A stretch of 64,000 bases of DNA from CAXMST01 sp963712765 (GCA_963712765.1 CAVQIX010000003.1:372001-436000), one strand, 5' to 3'. Shown: positions 32,894-41,813, counted from the stretch's first letter. Numbers and translations: made by a program. The notes: generated by a model from the sequence alone, not told the origin.

Positions 32894-34389
32894 TCGCAAC
32901 CCTCGGCCGCGCTCTCAGCGGCCGGGCCTTCCGGCTCGGCTTCCCCGCCGCCTGCGCCGCGTTCCTCGCGGTGCTGGCGGCGGGCGCCGTCGCGCCGGAC
33001 TACGCGCAGGCCCATGGTCTGATCGGCCGCGGCGACCTGCCCCTGCCGGACTGGCTCCTCGCCTGGGGCGCCGCGCTGCTGCTGATCGGCTCCTTCGCCG
33101 CTCTGGTCCTGCTCTGGCAGGAGCCGAAACTCGAGGGCGACACCTGGCGCCCGATGGGCGCACGTCTCTCCGCGATCGCCACCAGCCCGATCACCCAGTT
33201 CGTCGCCGGCCTGGCGGCGGTCGTGCTGCTCATCGTCACGATCTACTCGGGCCTTTCCGGCACCGAGGCGCCCGATAGGAACTTCTCGGTGACCTTCGTC
33301 TTCGTCACCTTCTGGCTCGGCCTGGTCGTGCTCTCGGTCATCTTCGGCGATGTCTTCCGCGCCCTCAGCCCCTGGCGGGCGATCGCCCGCGCCGTCTCGT
33401 GGGTCTTCACCCTGGTCGCCGGCCGCAGTGCTCCCGCGCCCCTCACCTATCCGCAGTGGCTCGGGCGCTGGCCGGCCGTCGTCGGCCTGCTCGGATTCCT
33501 GTGGTTCGAGCTCGTCTGGGGGCAGAGCGGCTTCGCTGCCGCCGGAGTCTCGCCGAACGACGTCGCGATCGCGGCCCTCTTCTACAGCGGCGTCACCTTC
33601 GTCGGGATGGCCCTCTTCGGAATCGAGGAGTGGACCAAGAAAGGGGAGACCTTCTCCGTCTACTTCGGCATGTTCGCGAGCATGTCGGCGTTCGAGGTGC
33701 GCGACGGTCGCCTCGGCCGTAGGCGGATCCTCGAGGGCACGACCCGGTGGGCCGCTGTCGCTCCGGGTTCGCTCGCCCTGGTCCTGGTCGCGATTGGCGG
33801 CACCAGCTTCGATGGTGCCCAGGAGGGCGCGCTCAGTGACGCGATCGCGTCGCTGTTCGAGACCCTGAACGACGCCGGGATCTCCCCGGTCGAGGCCCTG
33901 CGGCTGACCAACACCCTGTTCTTCCTCGGCGCTCAGCTCCTGGTCGCGGGGATCTTCTGGGCGGGCATCCGTGGCATGCGGATCGTCGGAACCAAGACCA
34001 GCGCCCTCGAGCTCGGGCGCATGTTCGCGCACGCCTTCATCCCGATCGCGCTCGCCTATCTCGTCGCCCACTACTTCAGTCTCATGGTCTTCCAGGAGCA
34101 GGCCCAATTCACCTACCTGCTCTCCGACCCGCTCGGCGACGGCTCGAACATCTTCGGCACCGCGGAATCGGCAATCGACTACACGGTGGTCGGCGCGACT
34201 GCGATTCAATGGATCCAGTTCGGCGCGATCGTGGTCGGTCACGCGGCGGCTCTGGCGCTCGGGCACGATCGCGCCCTGGCCACCTTCGGCACCTCACGGG
34301 ACGCGTCCTGGTCGCAGCTGTGGATGCTGGTCGTGATGCTGCTGTTCAGCACCCTCGGCCTATACCTGCTCACACAGGCCAATGCCTGA
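32890..34389 (+). CDS. Polytopic membrane protein of the 'fenitrothion hydrolase'-annotated family
   Basis: The 499-residue product has a cleavable-looking or first helix (FPAACAAFLAVLAAGAVAPDYAQAHG) and about ten further helices. HGLIGRGDLPLPDWLLAWGAALLL near the N-terminus and WRAIARAVSW, FYSGVTFVGMALFGIEEW, FGMFASMSAFEVRDGRLGRRR, ALGLGHDRAL-type loops are typical of actinobacterial proteins carried in databases as fenitrothion hydrolase. That name comes from one enzyme and is unlikely to describe the native role. Its place directly after a cupredoxin suggests a metal or electron-transfer function. It overlaps both neighbours by 4-8 nt. Confidence 0.72.
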   Translation: MIATLGRALSGRAFRLGFPAACAAFLAVLAAGAVAPDYAQAHGLIGRGDLPLPDWLLAWGAALLLIGSFAALVLLWQEPKLEGDTWRPMGARLSAIATSPITQFVAGLAAVVLLIVTIYSGLSGTEAPDRNFSVTFVFVTFWLGLVVLSVIFGDVFRALSPWRAIARAVSWVFTLVAGRSAPAPLTYPQWLGRWPAVVGLLGFLWFELVWGQSGFAAAGVSPNDVAIAALFYSGVTFVGMALFGIEEWTKKGETFSVYFGMFASMSAFEVRDGRLGRRRILEGTTRWAAVAPGSLALVLVAIGGTSFDGAQEGALSDAIASLFETLNDAGISPVEALRLTNTLFFLGAQLLVAGIFWAGIRGMRIVGTKTSALELGRMFAHAFIPIALAYLVAHYFSLMVFQEQAQFTYLLSDPLGDGSNIFGTAESAIDYTVVGATAIQWIQFGAIVVGHAAALALGHDRALATFGTSRDASWSQLWMLVVMLLFSTLGLYLLTQANA

Positions 34390-34561
34390 ACCGGGTGCAC
34401 TCCTGCCGCTGGCGCACGCCGGCCACTGGATCGTCTGGATCCTCTACCTGGTTCCGGTGGTAGCTGTCGTGGTCGCGATCTTCGTCAGCTCCGCGCGGGC
34501 CAAGCGGGAAGCCCGTGAGCGGGCGGCTGCCGCCGGCCCGACCGACGATGAGGAGGGCTGA
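34382..34561 (+). CDS. Small single-helix membrane protein ending the operon
   Basis: A 59-residue protein begins at ATG 34382 inside the 3' end of the polytopic gene (8-nt overlap). It has one helix (HWIVWILYLVPVVAVVVAIFVSS) and a charged cytoplasmic tail of Arg, Glu and Ala. Tight overlap indicates coupled translation. No family is recognised. Confidence 0.62.
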   Translation: MPEPGALLPLAHAGHWIVWILYLVPVVAVVVAIFVSSARAKREARERAAAAGPTDDEEG

Positions 34562-34584
34562 GCGCCCGCCTGGTGCCTCCCGGC

Positions 34585-35094
34585 TCAGCTCTCGGAGGCC
34601 GTCCCGATCTCCCTCGGCGCGCGGCAGGCCTCGCAGCAGCCGTGCAGGGTGACGTCGTGGGATCGGACCTCGAAGTCCGCCTTGCGCGAGGCGGCGTGGA
34701 TCGCCTGCTCGAGTCCCTCGTCGGTGAACGCCGCCGTCTTCCCGCATTCGTCGCAGACGATGTGGTGGTGATGGTCACCGTCGGGGCGCACGAGCTCGAA
34801 CCGCACCGGGGAGTCCGGCAGCGCGACCTTGTGGAGCAGGCCGAGGTCGGCGAGCAGCCCGAGCGCTCGGTAGACGCTGGCCGTACCTACCCGCCGGCCG
34901 CGCTCGTTGAGCTTCGACGCCACGGCCTCCGCCTCCAAGCAGCCGCCCTCGGCCGCCAGCAGCTCAATGACCGCGGTCCGCGCGCCGCCCGTGCGATGGC
35001 CGGCGGTGGCCAGCACCGACAGCGCCTGATCGGCCCAGGCGTCGCGGGGCTTCACCTGGACAGGGGGGTCGACCGTGCGGTCCGTGCTAGCCAC
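34585..35094 (-). CDS. Fur-family regulator, probably Zur
   Basis: The 169-residue product has a winged helix (GHRTGGARTAVIELLAAEGGCLEAEAVASKL, TASVYRALGLLADLGLLHKV) and the Fur metal sites: HHHH (108-111), Cys114/Cys117 in IVCDECG, and Cys153/Cys154/Cys157 in HGCCEAC for structural zinc. Assignment to Zur over Fur or PerR rests on its divergent position next to zinc-uptake genes with a shared operator palindrome. The GTG start lies only 4 bp from the palindrome, so it should also repress itself. Confidence 0.85.
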   Translation of the reverse strand: MASTDRTVDPPVQVKPRDAWADQALSVLATAGHRTGGARTAVIELLAAEGGCLEAEAVASKLNERGRRVGTASVYRALGLLADLGLLHKVALPDSPVRFELVRPDGDHHHHIVCDECGKTAAFTDEGLEQAIHAASRKADFEVRSHDVTLHGCCEACRAPREIGTASES

Positions 35095-35098
35095 TGAT

Positions 35099-35123
35099 GA
35101 TAATGATAGACAGTCTCATTATC
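35099..35123. promoter_or_regulatory. Zur-type operator palindrome between zur and znuA
   Basis: Perfect arms GATAATGA and TCATTATC are separated by 9 bp in an AT-rich gap between the divergent genes. The sequence is close to Fur/Zur boxes. It can control both genes at once. Confidence 0.75.
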
Positions 35124-35163
35124 TCTATATGATGCTGTTTCGGTTCCCTTCTCGGCCAGCTGC

Positions 35164-36073
35164 ATGGAGGTACTCCCGATGCCCGGTCCCCGAGCCGGCC
35201 TCATGGCTCGCACACCCACGATCGTCGCCGCCCTTCTCGCGGGGGCAATGCTGCTCGCCGCCTGCGGCGAGGGGAGTGCAACCGGCGGAGGGGGAGGCGT
35301 CAACGTAGTCGCGACGACGGCGATCGCCGCCGATGTCGCCGAGGCGGTCGGTGGCGCGGACGCAGAGGTCACCCAGCTCGTTCCCGACGGATCCTCGCCG
35401 CACAATTACGCCCCGAGCGCCCGCGAGCAGGGCGAGCTCGCCGGCAGCGATCTGGTGGTGCTGTTCTCGCCGAACCTCGAGCAGGGACTGCCACTCGATT
35501 CGGCATCCCGGTCCTTCGCGATCGCCGAGGCCGTCGACGGCGCCGGCGCCGACCCCCACGTATGGCTCGATCCCCGTCTTACTCGCGTCCTCGCTCGACG
35601 AGCTCGCGGACGAGTTCGCCGACATCGACCCCGACAACGCCTCCGCCTACCGCGAGCGAGCCCGCTCCTACGCCGTTCAGCTGCGGGAGCTCGACGCTGA
35701 TCTCGAAGCGATGATCGACCGGATCGCGCCTCCCGATCGCAAGCTCGTCACCTCCCACGACTCCGTCGGCCACTACGCCGACCGATACGGCTTCGACTTC
35801 GTCGGAGCACCGTTCGGGCTCTCGCCGGAGGCCGAGGCCAGCTCCTCGGCGCTCGCCGACCTGATCACGGCGGTCGAGCGTGAGGGCGTTGTCGCAGTAT
35901 TCGCCCAACGGGGCGACGACCCCGAGGTCCTCAGGCGGGTTGGGGGGGAGGCCGGCGTTGAGGTCGTCGACGACCTGCTGCTCGAGGGATACGGCGGCGA
36001 GGTCGGATCCTACCCGGAGATGATGCGCCTGACGACGGAACGGATCGTCGAAGCGCTCGGCGGAGGGACCTGA
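35164..36073 (+). pseudogene. znuA: Zinc ABC transporter substrate-binding lipoprotein, frameshifted
   Basis: The first frame gives a lipoprotein signal (LLAAC, about Cys34), then VNVVATTAIAADVAEAVGG, DGSSPHNYAPS (His ligand) and ADPHVWLDP (His ligand). After a CCCC run (35572-35575) the expected continuation VLLASSLDELADEFADIDP is found one frame over, leading to VTSHDSVGHYADRYGFDFVG (His ligand), FAQRGDDPEVLRRVGG and the normal C-terminus. Removing one C restores a protein of about 302 residues. No His-rich loop is present. ABC ATPase and permease follow intact. Either a homopolymer assembly error or a true lesion. Confidence 0.85.
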
Positions 36074-36077
36074 GCCG

Positions 36078-36869
36078 GTGGATCTCGAGACGACCGCCGA
36101 GCCGCCTCGTCCCGCCCATGCCGGCAGGGCGTTGTGCGCGCATGGCCTCTCTGCCTCCTACGGCGCGGTGCCCGCGCTCGAGGGAGTCGAGTTCGAGATC
36201 CCCTACGGCGTGACCGTAGCGGTGCTCGGCCCGAACGGATCGGGCAAGAGCTCGCTGTTCGCAGCGGCGGTCGGTCTGCTGCGACCGACCTCCGGCTCGA
36301 TCGGGCTCGGGGGCCGGGGCGTCGCCTGGTTGCCCCAGCAGCTCGATCTCGAGCCGACCTTCCCGGTCACGGTCGCCGATGTGGTCGGCATGGGGCGCTG
36401 GGGCAAGGGCGGCTGGTTCCGGCGCACCAGCGCCGAGGATCGGGAGCGGGTGGTCGATGCGATGGAGGCGCTGAGGATCGACGATCTCGCCGACCGCCGG
36501 CTCAGCGGGCTCTCCGGCGGCCAGCGGCAGCGCGCGCTTCTCGCTCAGGTCCTGGTCCAGGACGCTGGTCTGATCCTCCTCGACGAGCCCCTGACCGGGG
36601 TCGACCGCCCGACCGCCGGCGTCATCGCGGAGCTGATCGGGCGCTGGCGCGATGAGGGGCGCTCGGTGATGGTCGCGACCCATGATCTCGAATCGGCGGC
36701 TCGCGACTTCGATCGTGTCCTCGCCCTCAACCGGCACCAGGTCGCCTTCGGCGAGCCTGCCGACGTCTGCACCGAGCCGGTCCTGCGCGAGACCTTCAGC
36801 GGCCACGTCGCATCGCTGGCCGGCGGCGAGATCGTCGACACCAGCCACCATCACCCGGGTGCGGCGTGA
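36078..36869 (+). CDS. znuC: Zinc ABC transporter ATPase
   Basis: The 263-residue product has Walker A GPNGSGKS (51-58), LPQQLDLEPTFPVTVADVVGMGR after the Q-loop, signature LSGGQRQR (145-152), Walker B LILLDEP (165-171) and the switch His in MVATHDLE. It powers metal import with the neighbouring permease and is typical of manganese/zinc/iron chelate importers; zinc is inferred from the Zur context. It starts with GTG 5 nt after the znuA stop and overlaps znuB by 4 nt. Confidence 0.92.
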   Translation: MDLETTAEPPRPAHAGRALCAHGLSASYGAVPALEGVEFEIPYGVTVAVLGPNGSGKSSLFAAAVGLLRPTSGSIGLGGRGVAWLPQQLDLEPTFPVTVADVVGMGRWGKGGWFRRTSAEDRERVVDAMEALRIDDLADRRLSGLSGGQRQRALLAQVLVQDAGLILLDEPLTGVDRPTAGVIAELIGRWRDEGRSVMVATHDLESAARDFDRVLALNRHQVAFGEPADVCTEPVLRETFSGHVASLAGGEIVDTSHHHPGAA

Positions 36870-37729
36870 TTGAGCTGGTCGCCTTTCTCGGCCCGATCGG
36901 GGAGCCGTTCGAATCCGAGTTCATGCGTACCGGCGCGGCCGCGGCGGTCATCGTCGGCGTGCTCTGCGGCGCGGTCGGGGTACTCGTCGTCGTGCGGGGG
37001 ATGGCCCTGCTCGCCGATTCCTTCGCCCATGGCGTTCTCCCGGGGGTCGCGATCGCGGTCCTGATCGCGGGCTCACAGGCCGATCCCTCCCAGGTCGCGA
37101 TCCTCGCCGGCGGGCTCGCCGGCGGGCTCGTGACCGCCGCCGGCACGGCGCTGATCCTCCGTCGCAGCGGCCTGCGGGAGGACACAGCGGCGGCGATCAT
37201 GTTCGTCCTCATGCTGGCGCTCGGGGTGGTGCTGATCTCGCGGGTGAGCAACTTCGCGGTCGATCTCACCGCCTTCCTGTTCGGCGACGTGCTCAGCGTC
37301 GACGCAGGCGAGCTGCCGCTGACCGCGGCGCTGGCGGCGGCGGTGCTGGCCGCCTTCGCTCTCCTCTACCGGCCGATCGTGCTCGTCTCCTTCGACAGGC
37401 GGCGGGCGGCGGCGGCAGGCCTGCCCGTCGATCGGATCGAGCTGCTGGCGATGATCCTGCTGGCCTTCGCGGTCGTTATCGGCTTCCGGGTGGTCGGCGC
37501 CCTGCTGGTCCTCGGTCTCTTGATCGCTCCGCCGGCGGCCGCGGCGATGCTCACCCGTCGCCTGCCGGCGATGATCGCCGTCTCGACGGCGATCGCGGCG
37601 ATCAGCGCTCCGATTGGTCTGCTCGTCTCCTGGCATCTCGATGTCGCCGCCGGAGCAGCGATCGTGCTCGTCGCGGTCGGGATCTCACTCGCGCTGATCG
37701 CGGCCAGGCCGGGAGCCGCAGCCGGCTGA
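36866..37729 (+). CDS. znuB: Zinc ABC transporter permease
   Basis: The 287-residue product has about eight to nine helices and the ABC-3 family segments GVLCGAVGVLVVVRGMALLADSFAHGVLPGVAIA and FRVVGALLVLGLLIAPPAAAAMLTRRLPAMIA. It forms the membrane channel of the ZnuABC importer. The GTG start overlaps the znuC stop by 4 nt. No additional gene follows in the operon; the next start is 41 bp on and has its own promoter-like hexamer. Confidence 0.92.
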   Translation: MIELVAFLGPIGEPFESEFMRTGAAAAVIVGVLCGAVGVLVVVRGMALLADSFAHGVLPGVAIAVLIAGSQADPSQVAILAGGLAGGLVTAAGTALILRRSGLREDTAAAIMFVLMLALGVVLISRVSNFAVDLTAFLFGDVLSVDAGELPLTAALAAAVLAAFALLYRPIVLVSFDRRRAAAAGLPVDRIELLAMILLAFAVVIGFRVVGALLVLGLLIAPPAAAAMLTRRLPAMIAVSTAIAAISAPIGLLVSWHLDVAAGAAIVLVAVGISLALIAARPGAAAG

Positions 37730-37758
37730 GCCACCGCCCGGCGCCGGGCCCCGCCCGA

Positions 37759-37764
37759 TACGGT
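37759..37764 (+). promoter_or_regulatory. Leaderless -10 candidate (TACGGT)
   Basis: TACGGT ends 6 nt before GTG 37771. Confidence 0.4.
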
Positions 37765-37770
37765 TGGGCC

Positions 37771-38739
37771 GTGCGAGCGCTTCAGCTAGAGCGGACCGAT
37801 GGCCCCGGGGCGCTCGAGCTGGTCGATCTGGACGAGCCCGACCTGCAGGAGGGCCACCTGCTGATCGACATGCGGGCCGCCGGGGTCTCCTTCCCCGATC
37901 TGCTGCTCACTCGCGGTGAATACCAGCTCAAGCCCGAGCCCCCGTTCACCCCGGGGGTCGAATGCGCCGGCGAGGTGCGCTGGGCGCCGGGCGATTCCGG
38001 CTTTGCCGCCGGAGACCGGGTGATGGCGATGACGATGCTCGGCGCCTTCGCCGAGATCGTGCGGGCCCCGCTTCAGATGTGCTTCGCGATACCCGATGGG
38101 CTCGAGTTCGAGCAGGCCGGCGGCTTCATCATGAACTACCACACCGCCCACTTCGCTCTCGCCCGCCGCGGCGCGCTTTCGGAGGGGGAGGTGCTGCTCG
38201 TCCACGGTGCGGCGGGCGGTGTTGGAACCGCCGCGGTGCAGGTCGGCAAGGGCCTGGGCGCACGGGTGATCGCGGTCGTCAGCGACGATCACAAGGCCGA
38301 CGTGGCCGCGCAGGCGGGGGCCGATGAGACCGTTCGCAGCGGCGAGGACTGGGTCGTCGCGGTCAAGGAGCTGACCGGGGGTCGCGGCGCCGAGGTCGTA
38401 TTCGATCCCGTCGGCGGCGAGCGCCTCGAGCGCAGCCCACGCTGCATGGCGCCGGAGGGGCGGCTGCTGGTCATCGGTTTCGCCGAGGGGGAGATCCCCC
38501 AGATCGCCGCCAACAGAATCCTGCTCCGCAACATCGATGTCCGCGGCGTCAATTGGGGCGGGTTCCTGCCTTCCGACCCCGGCCTTCCCGCCGCGACCCA
38601 CGAGAGCCTGAGCGAGATGATCGCCGCCGGGCACGTCGCGCCGCTGGTCGGCAAGATCTATCCGCTCGCCGACGCTGCGACCGCGCTCGTCGATCTGGCC
38701 GAACGGCGCGCGACCGGCAAGCTGGTTCTGGTTCCCTGA
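37771..38739 (+). CDS. NADPH:quinone reductase-type zinc-free MDR enzyme
   Basis: The 322-residue product has VDLDEPDLQEGHLLIDMRAAGVSFPDLLLTRGEY, GVECAGEVRW and the Rossmann motif LVHGAAGGVGTAAVQVGKGLGARVIAVV (about 149-176), with RNIDVRGVNWGGF towards the end. It fits the quinone oxidoreductase branch of medium-chain reductases and should use NADPH to reduce quinones or enones. Its stop overlaps the next start as TGATG, so a small operon is likely. Confidence 0.88.
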   Translation: MRALQLERTDGPGALELVDLDEPDLQEGHLLIDMRAAGVSFPDLLLTRGEYQLKPEPPFTPGVECAGEVRWAPGDSGFAAGDRVMAMTMLGAFAEIVRAPLQMCFAIPDGLEFEQAGGFIMNYHTAHFALARRGALSEGEVLLVHGAAGGVGTAAVQVGKGLGARVIAVVSDDHKADVAAQAGADETVRSGEDWVVAVKELTGGRGAEVVFDPVGGERLERSPRCMAPEGRLLVIGFAEGEIPQIAANRILLRNIDVRGVNWGGFLPSDPGLPAATHESLSEMIAAGHVAPLVGKIYPLADAATALVDLAERRATGKLVLVP

Positions 38740-39197
38740 TGGGGATCACGGCCGCGGAGGCGCGGGAGGAGATCGTCACCGACCTCGGCGGCGCGATCGA
38801 GCAGATCACCTTCGCGGTCGCCCGTCTGGGCGAGGCCTACGACGCACTCGCCGTGGACAGCGCCGACCGGCTCGAGGAGACGCTCTTCCGGCCCGCGCAG
38901 AAGGCGTTCGGCCGCGGCAAGCGCGCGTTGACGAGGTTCGCGCAGCAGAGCTCGCTTCCAGTCCCCGACTCGACGCCGCCGCCTCCCGGGAGGCGCTCCG
39001 ACGGGGCCCGGGGATTCATCGAGCAGGCCGTGATCGCCTGCGCGGAAGCCGATCGCAGGATCGCCGAGCTGCAGGACTCGATGCTCCCGATCGAGTTCGG
39101 GGATCCCGAACTCCGCGCCGGCCTCGCCGAGGTCCGCGAACTGCTCGCCGAGGTTCCCAACGCCTCCCGCGACTTCCTTCGGACCCTGGGGCGTTAG
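38739..39197 (+). CDS. Uncharacterised helical protein coupled to the quinone reductase gene
   Basis: The 152-residue product starts MGITAAEAREEIVTDLGGAIEQI at the ATG within TGATG. It is predicted to be a helical bundle with one Pro-rich loop (PDSTPPPPGRR); there are no cysteines, membrane helices or catalytic motifs. I do not recognise it. The overlap implies a product made in proportion to the reductase. Confidence 0.65.
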   Translation: MGITAAEAREEIVTDLGGAIEQITFAVARLGEAYDALAVDSADRLEETLFRPAQKAFGRGKRALTRFAQQSSLPVPDSTPPPPGRRSDGARGFIEQAVIACAEADRRIAELQDSMLPIEFGDPELRAGLAEVRELLAEVPNASRDFLRTLGR

Positions 39198-39205
39198 CGG
39201 CCGGC

Positions 39206-40258
39206 TCAGCCCTCGAGGACGAGCTCCGCGGCGGTGCGGAGCAGGTTCTCGTCCCCCTGGATCATCAGGGTCGTGACCACCGATTCCCGCCATTCGGCGA
39301 GGTCGTCGGCGATCTTGTCCCTGGGGCCGATCAACGACATCGCCTCGATCAGCTCGAAGGGGATCCTCGCGCCGGCCTCCTCCTTCTTGCCGTCGAGGTA
39401 GAGGTCCTGGATCTCGAGGATCTCCTTCTCGTAACCCATCCGGATCGGGACGTTGGCGTGGAAGTTCTTGCCCTTGGCGCCCATGCCGCCGAAGTAGAGG
39501 GCATAGAAGGGGCGGAGCGCGTCGGCGCACTGTTGGACGTCGTCGGCGACGATCATCGGCACCATGCAGGCGACCTCGAAGTCGTCGGCGCCGTGGCGAG
39601 CGCCCTCCCGGGCCCAGCCTTCCTCGAGCGAGGGGGTGTAGATGTCCTCGTGGGCGGGGGAGAAGAGCATCGACATCCAGCCGTCGCAGAGCTCGGCGCA
39701 GAGGGCGATGTTCTTCGGGCCCTCGCAGCCGAGAAAGATCGGGATCTCCTCGCGGAGGGGATGGATCGAGGACTTCAGCGGCTTGCCGAGCCCGGTGCCG
39801 CCGAGATCCTCGCCAAGTGGAAGCGGGTAGTGCGGGCCGTCGTTGGTGACCGGGCCGTTGCGGGCCCAGATGTCGCGCATGATTCCGATGTACTCGCGGG
39901 TGCGGGCCAGGGGCTTCGGGAAGGGGACGCCGTACCAGCCCTCCACCACCTGGGGGCCCGAGACGCCGATCCCAAGCATGAAGCGCCCGCCGGAAAGGTG
40001 GTCCATCGTCATCGCCGCCATCGCGGTTGCCGCCGGCTGACGTGCCGACATCTGCGTGATCGCCGTCCCCAGGCGCAGGCTCTCGGTCTCCGAGCCCCAC
40101 CAGGCGAGCGGCGAGAAGCAATCGGAGCCGTAGGCCTCCGAGGTCCACATCGAGTCGAAGCCGATCTTCTCGGCCTCGGCGATGAGAGCTGGCATGTCCT
40201 GCGGGGGCCCGCCGGCCCAATAGCCGGTATTCAGCCCTAGCTGCAGATCCTTGGCCAT
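39206..40258 (-). CDS. LLM-class (luciferase-like) oxidoreductase, probably F420-dependent
   Basis: The 350-residue TIM-barrel protein shows LQLGLNTGYWAGGPPQDMPALIAEAEKIGFDSMWTSEAYGSD, LRLGTAITQMSARQPAATAMAAMTMDHLSGGRFMLGIGVSGPQVVEGWYGVPF and PIFLGCEGPKNIALCAELCDGWM. These match the actinobacterial F420-type LLM proteins (Mer/glucose-6-phosphate dehydrogenase branch). F420 rather than FMN use is inferred from phylum practice. TAGGCT lies 7 nt before the ATG. Confidence 0.9.
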   Translation of the reverse strand: MAKDLQLGLNTGYWAGGPPQDMPALIAEAEKIGFDSMWTSEAYGSDCFSPLAWWGSETESLRLGTAITQMSARQPAATAMAAMTMDHLSGGRFMLGIGVSGPQVVEGWYGVPFPKPLARTREYIGIMRDIWARNGPVTNDGPHYPLPLGEDLGGTGLGKPLKSSIHPLREEIPIFLGCEGPKNIALCAELCDGWMSMLFSPAHEDIYTPSLEEGWAREGARHGADDFEVACMVPMIVADDVQQCADALRPFYALYFGGMGAKGKNFHANVPIRMGYEKEILEIQDLYLDGKKEEAGARIPFELIEAMSLIGPRDKIADDLAEWRESVVTTLMIQGDENLLRTAAELVLEG

Positions 40259-40265
40259 CCGCAGC

Positions 40266-40271
40266 AGCCTA
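40266..40271 (-). promoter_or_regulatory. Leaderless -10 candidate for the LLM gene (TAGGCT)
   Basis: TAGGCT on the minus strand ends 7 nt before ATG 40258. It lies just past the stop of the upstream efflux gene. Confidence 0.45.
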
Positions 40272-41813
40272 TCCGGTCGAACCCGGCTGCGGTTCCGGCT
40301 CAGGCTCGAACACTGGGGCCCCGTCCCGATGGCGCAACGGCGGTCCCTCGACGCCGCACTGGTACTCGCTGTCGAGGTAGCCCGGGCACCTTCCCGGCTC
40401 CGGCTCGGCCCGCTCGAGCACGTCGTTGGAGATGAAGAAGAAGGCCAGCAGGCTGCCCGAAGCGGCGAGCACGGCGGTGACGATCATCGCCGTCCGGAAG
40501 CCGTCCTCGAGCGCGACCGGGTTGGAGAAGTCGTCGCCGCTGAGGCCGACGATCAGGGGCAGTGCCGCGACCGCCGCTAGTTGGGCCGTGCGAGCGACGG
40601 CATTGTTGACTCCCGATGCGACGCCGGCGTGGCGATCGTCGGCCGCCGCGAGCACGGTAGCCGTGATCGGCGCAACCACGAGTGCAAGGCCGAGGCCGTA
40701 GACGATCACCGCCGGGAGGATCGAGGTCAGGTAGCTGTCGCCGGCACCGATCGTGCTCATCATCAGCATCCCCGCTGCGATCAGCAGTGGCCCGAGCGTG
40801 AGCGGCAGCTTCGGGCCGATCCGTTGGGCGAGCGCGCCCGCCCGGGCCGAGAGGCCAAGCATCAGGACGGTGACGGGAAGAGCGGCCGCCCCGGCGGCGA
40901 TCGCCGAGTAGCCGAGCACGACCTGGAGCAGGATCACGAGCAGGAAGAAGACGCCACCGAGCGCCGCGTAGACGACGAATGTGACCGCGTTGGCGGCTGA
41001 GAACTGGCGCGATTCGAACACCGAGAGGGGCATCATCGGCTGCTCGGCGGTGCGTTGGGCCCGAAAGAACCCGGCTGTGGCGAGCAGGCCGACGACGAGC
41101 GAGATAACGACGCCGACGCTCATCCCGCCAGTCTCGGAGGCCTGGATCAGGGCGAAGGTGATGCCGCCCAGCGCCAGCGCCGCGAACATCGAGCCGCCGA
41201 TGTCGAGGCGCCCGGTGACCGTCTCGTCGCGGGTCTCGGGGATGTGTCGGGGAGCCGCCCAGGCGATGAAGGCGCCGAAGGGGAGGTTGATGAAGAAGAT
41301 CGCCCGCCAGTCGACCGCGTCGACGAGGTAACCGCCAAGCAGCGGCCCGATCGCTCCGGCGATCCCTCCCAGCGCCGACCAGGCGCCAATCGCACGGGCG
41401 CGATCGCTCGGCTGGAAGGTGGCTTCGATGATCGCGAGGCTGCCCGGCGTCATCAGCGCCCCCCCGATGCCCTGGATCACGCGAGCGACGACGAGCATCT
41501 CGATCGTCGGCGCGATGGCGCAGAGCAGCGAGGCGCCCGTGAACCAGACGACGCCGACGACGAAGATCCGCCGCCGCCCGTATCGATCGCCCAGCGAGCC
41601 GCCGATCAGGATCAGCGCCGCGAGCGTCAGCAGGTACCCGTTCAGGGTCCACTGCAGTCCGGCGACGTCGGCGTTGAGATCCTCCCCGATCGCGGGCAGC
41701 GCGACGTTGACCACCGTCGCCTCGAGAAAGGCGATCCCCGAACCGAGCACGCTGAGCGCGATCACCCAGCGACCTGCCGGCGTCGCGAACCTGATCTCGC
41801 CGGCGGTGGGCAT
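40269..41813 (-). CDS. DHA2-family MFS efflux transporter (14 helices)
   Basis: About 514 residues from ATG 41813. Motifs are FLEATVVNVALPAIGEDLNADVAGLQWTLNGYLL, LIGGSLGDRYGRRRIFVVGVVWFTGASLLCA (motif A), VARVIQGIGGALMTPGSLAIIE (motif C-like) and ALGGIAGAIGPLLGGYLVDAVDWRAIFFINLPFG. This is the drug:H+ antiporter-2 pattern with 14 helices. The C-terminal 55 residues (RCPGYLDSEYQCGVEGPPLRHRDG) are hydrophilic and unusual. The substrate is unknown. The frame also reaches 41849, but family length favours 41813. Confidence 0.9.
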   Translation of the reverse strand: MPTAGEIRFATPAGRWVIALSVLGSGIAFLEATVVNVALPAIGEDLNADVAGLQWTLNGYLLTLAALILIGGSLGDRYGRRRIFVVGVVWFTGASLLCAIAPTIEMLVVARVIQGIGGALMTPGSLAIIEATFQPSDRARAIGAWSALGGIAGAIGPLLGGYLVDAVDWRAIFFINLPFGAFIAWAAPRHIPETRDETVTGRLDIGGSMFAALALGGITFALIQASETGGMSVGVVISLVVGLLATAGFFRAQRTAEQPMMPLSVFESRQFSAANAVTFVVYAALGGVFFLLVILLQVVLGYSAIAAGAAALPVTVLMLGLSARAGALAQRIGPKLPLTLGPLLIAAGMLMMSTIGAGDSYLTSILPAVIVYGLGLALVVAPITATVLAAADDRHAGVASGVNNAVARTAQLAAVAALPLIVGLSGDDFSNPVALEDGFRTAMIVTAVLAASGSLLAFFFISNDVLERAEPEPGRCPGYLDSEYQCGVEGPPLRHRDGAPVFEPEPEPQPGSTG

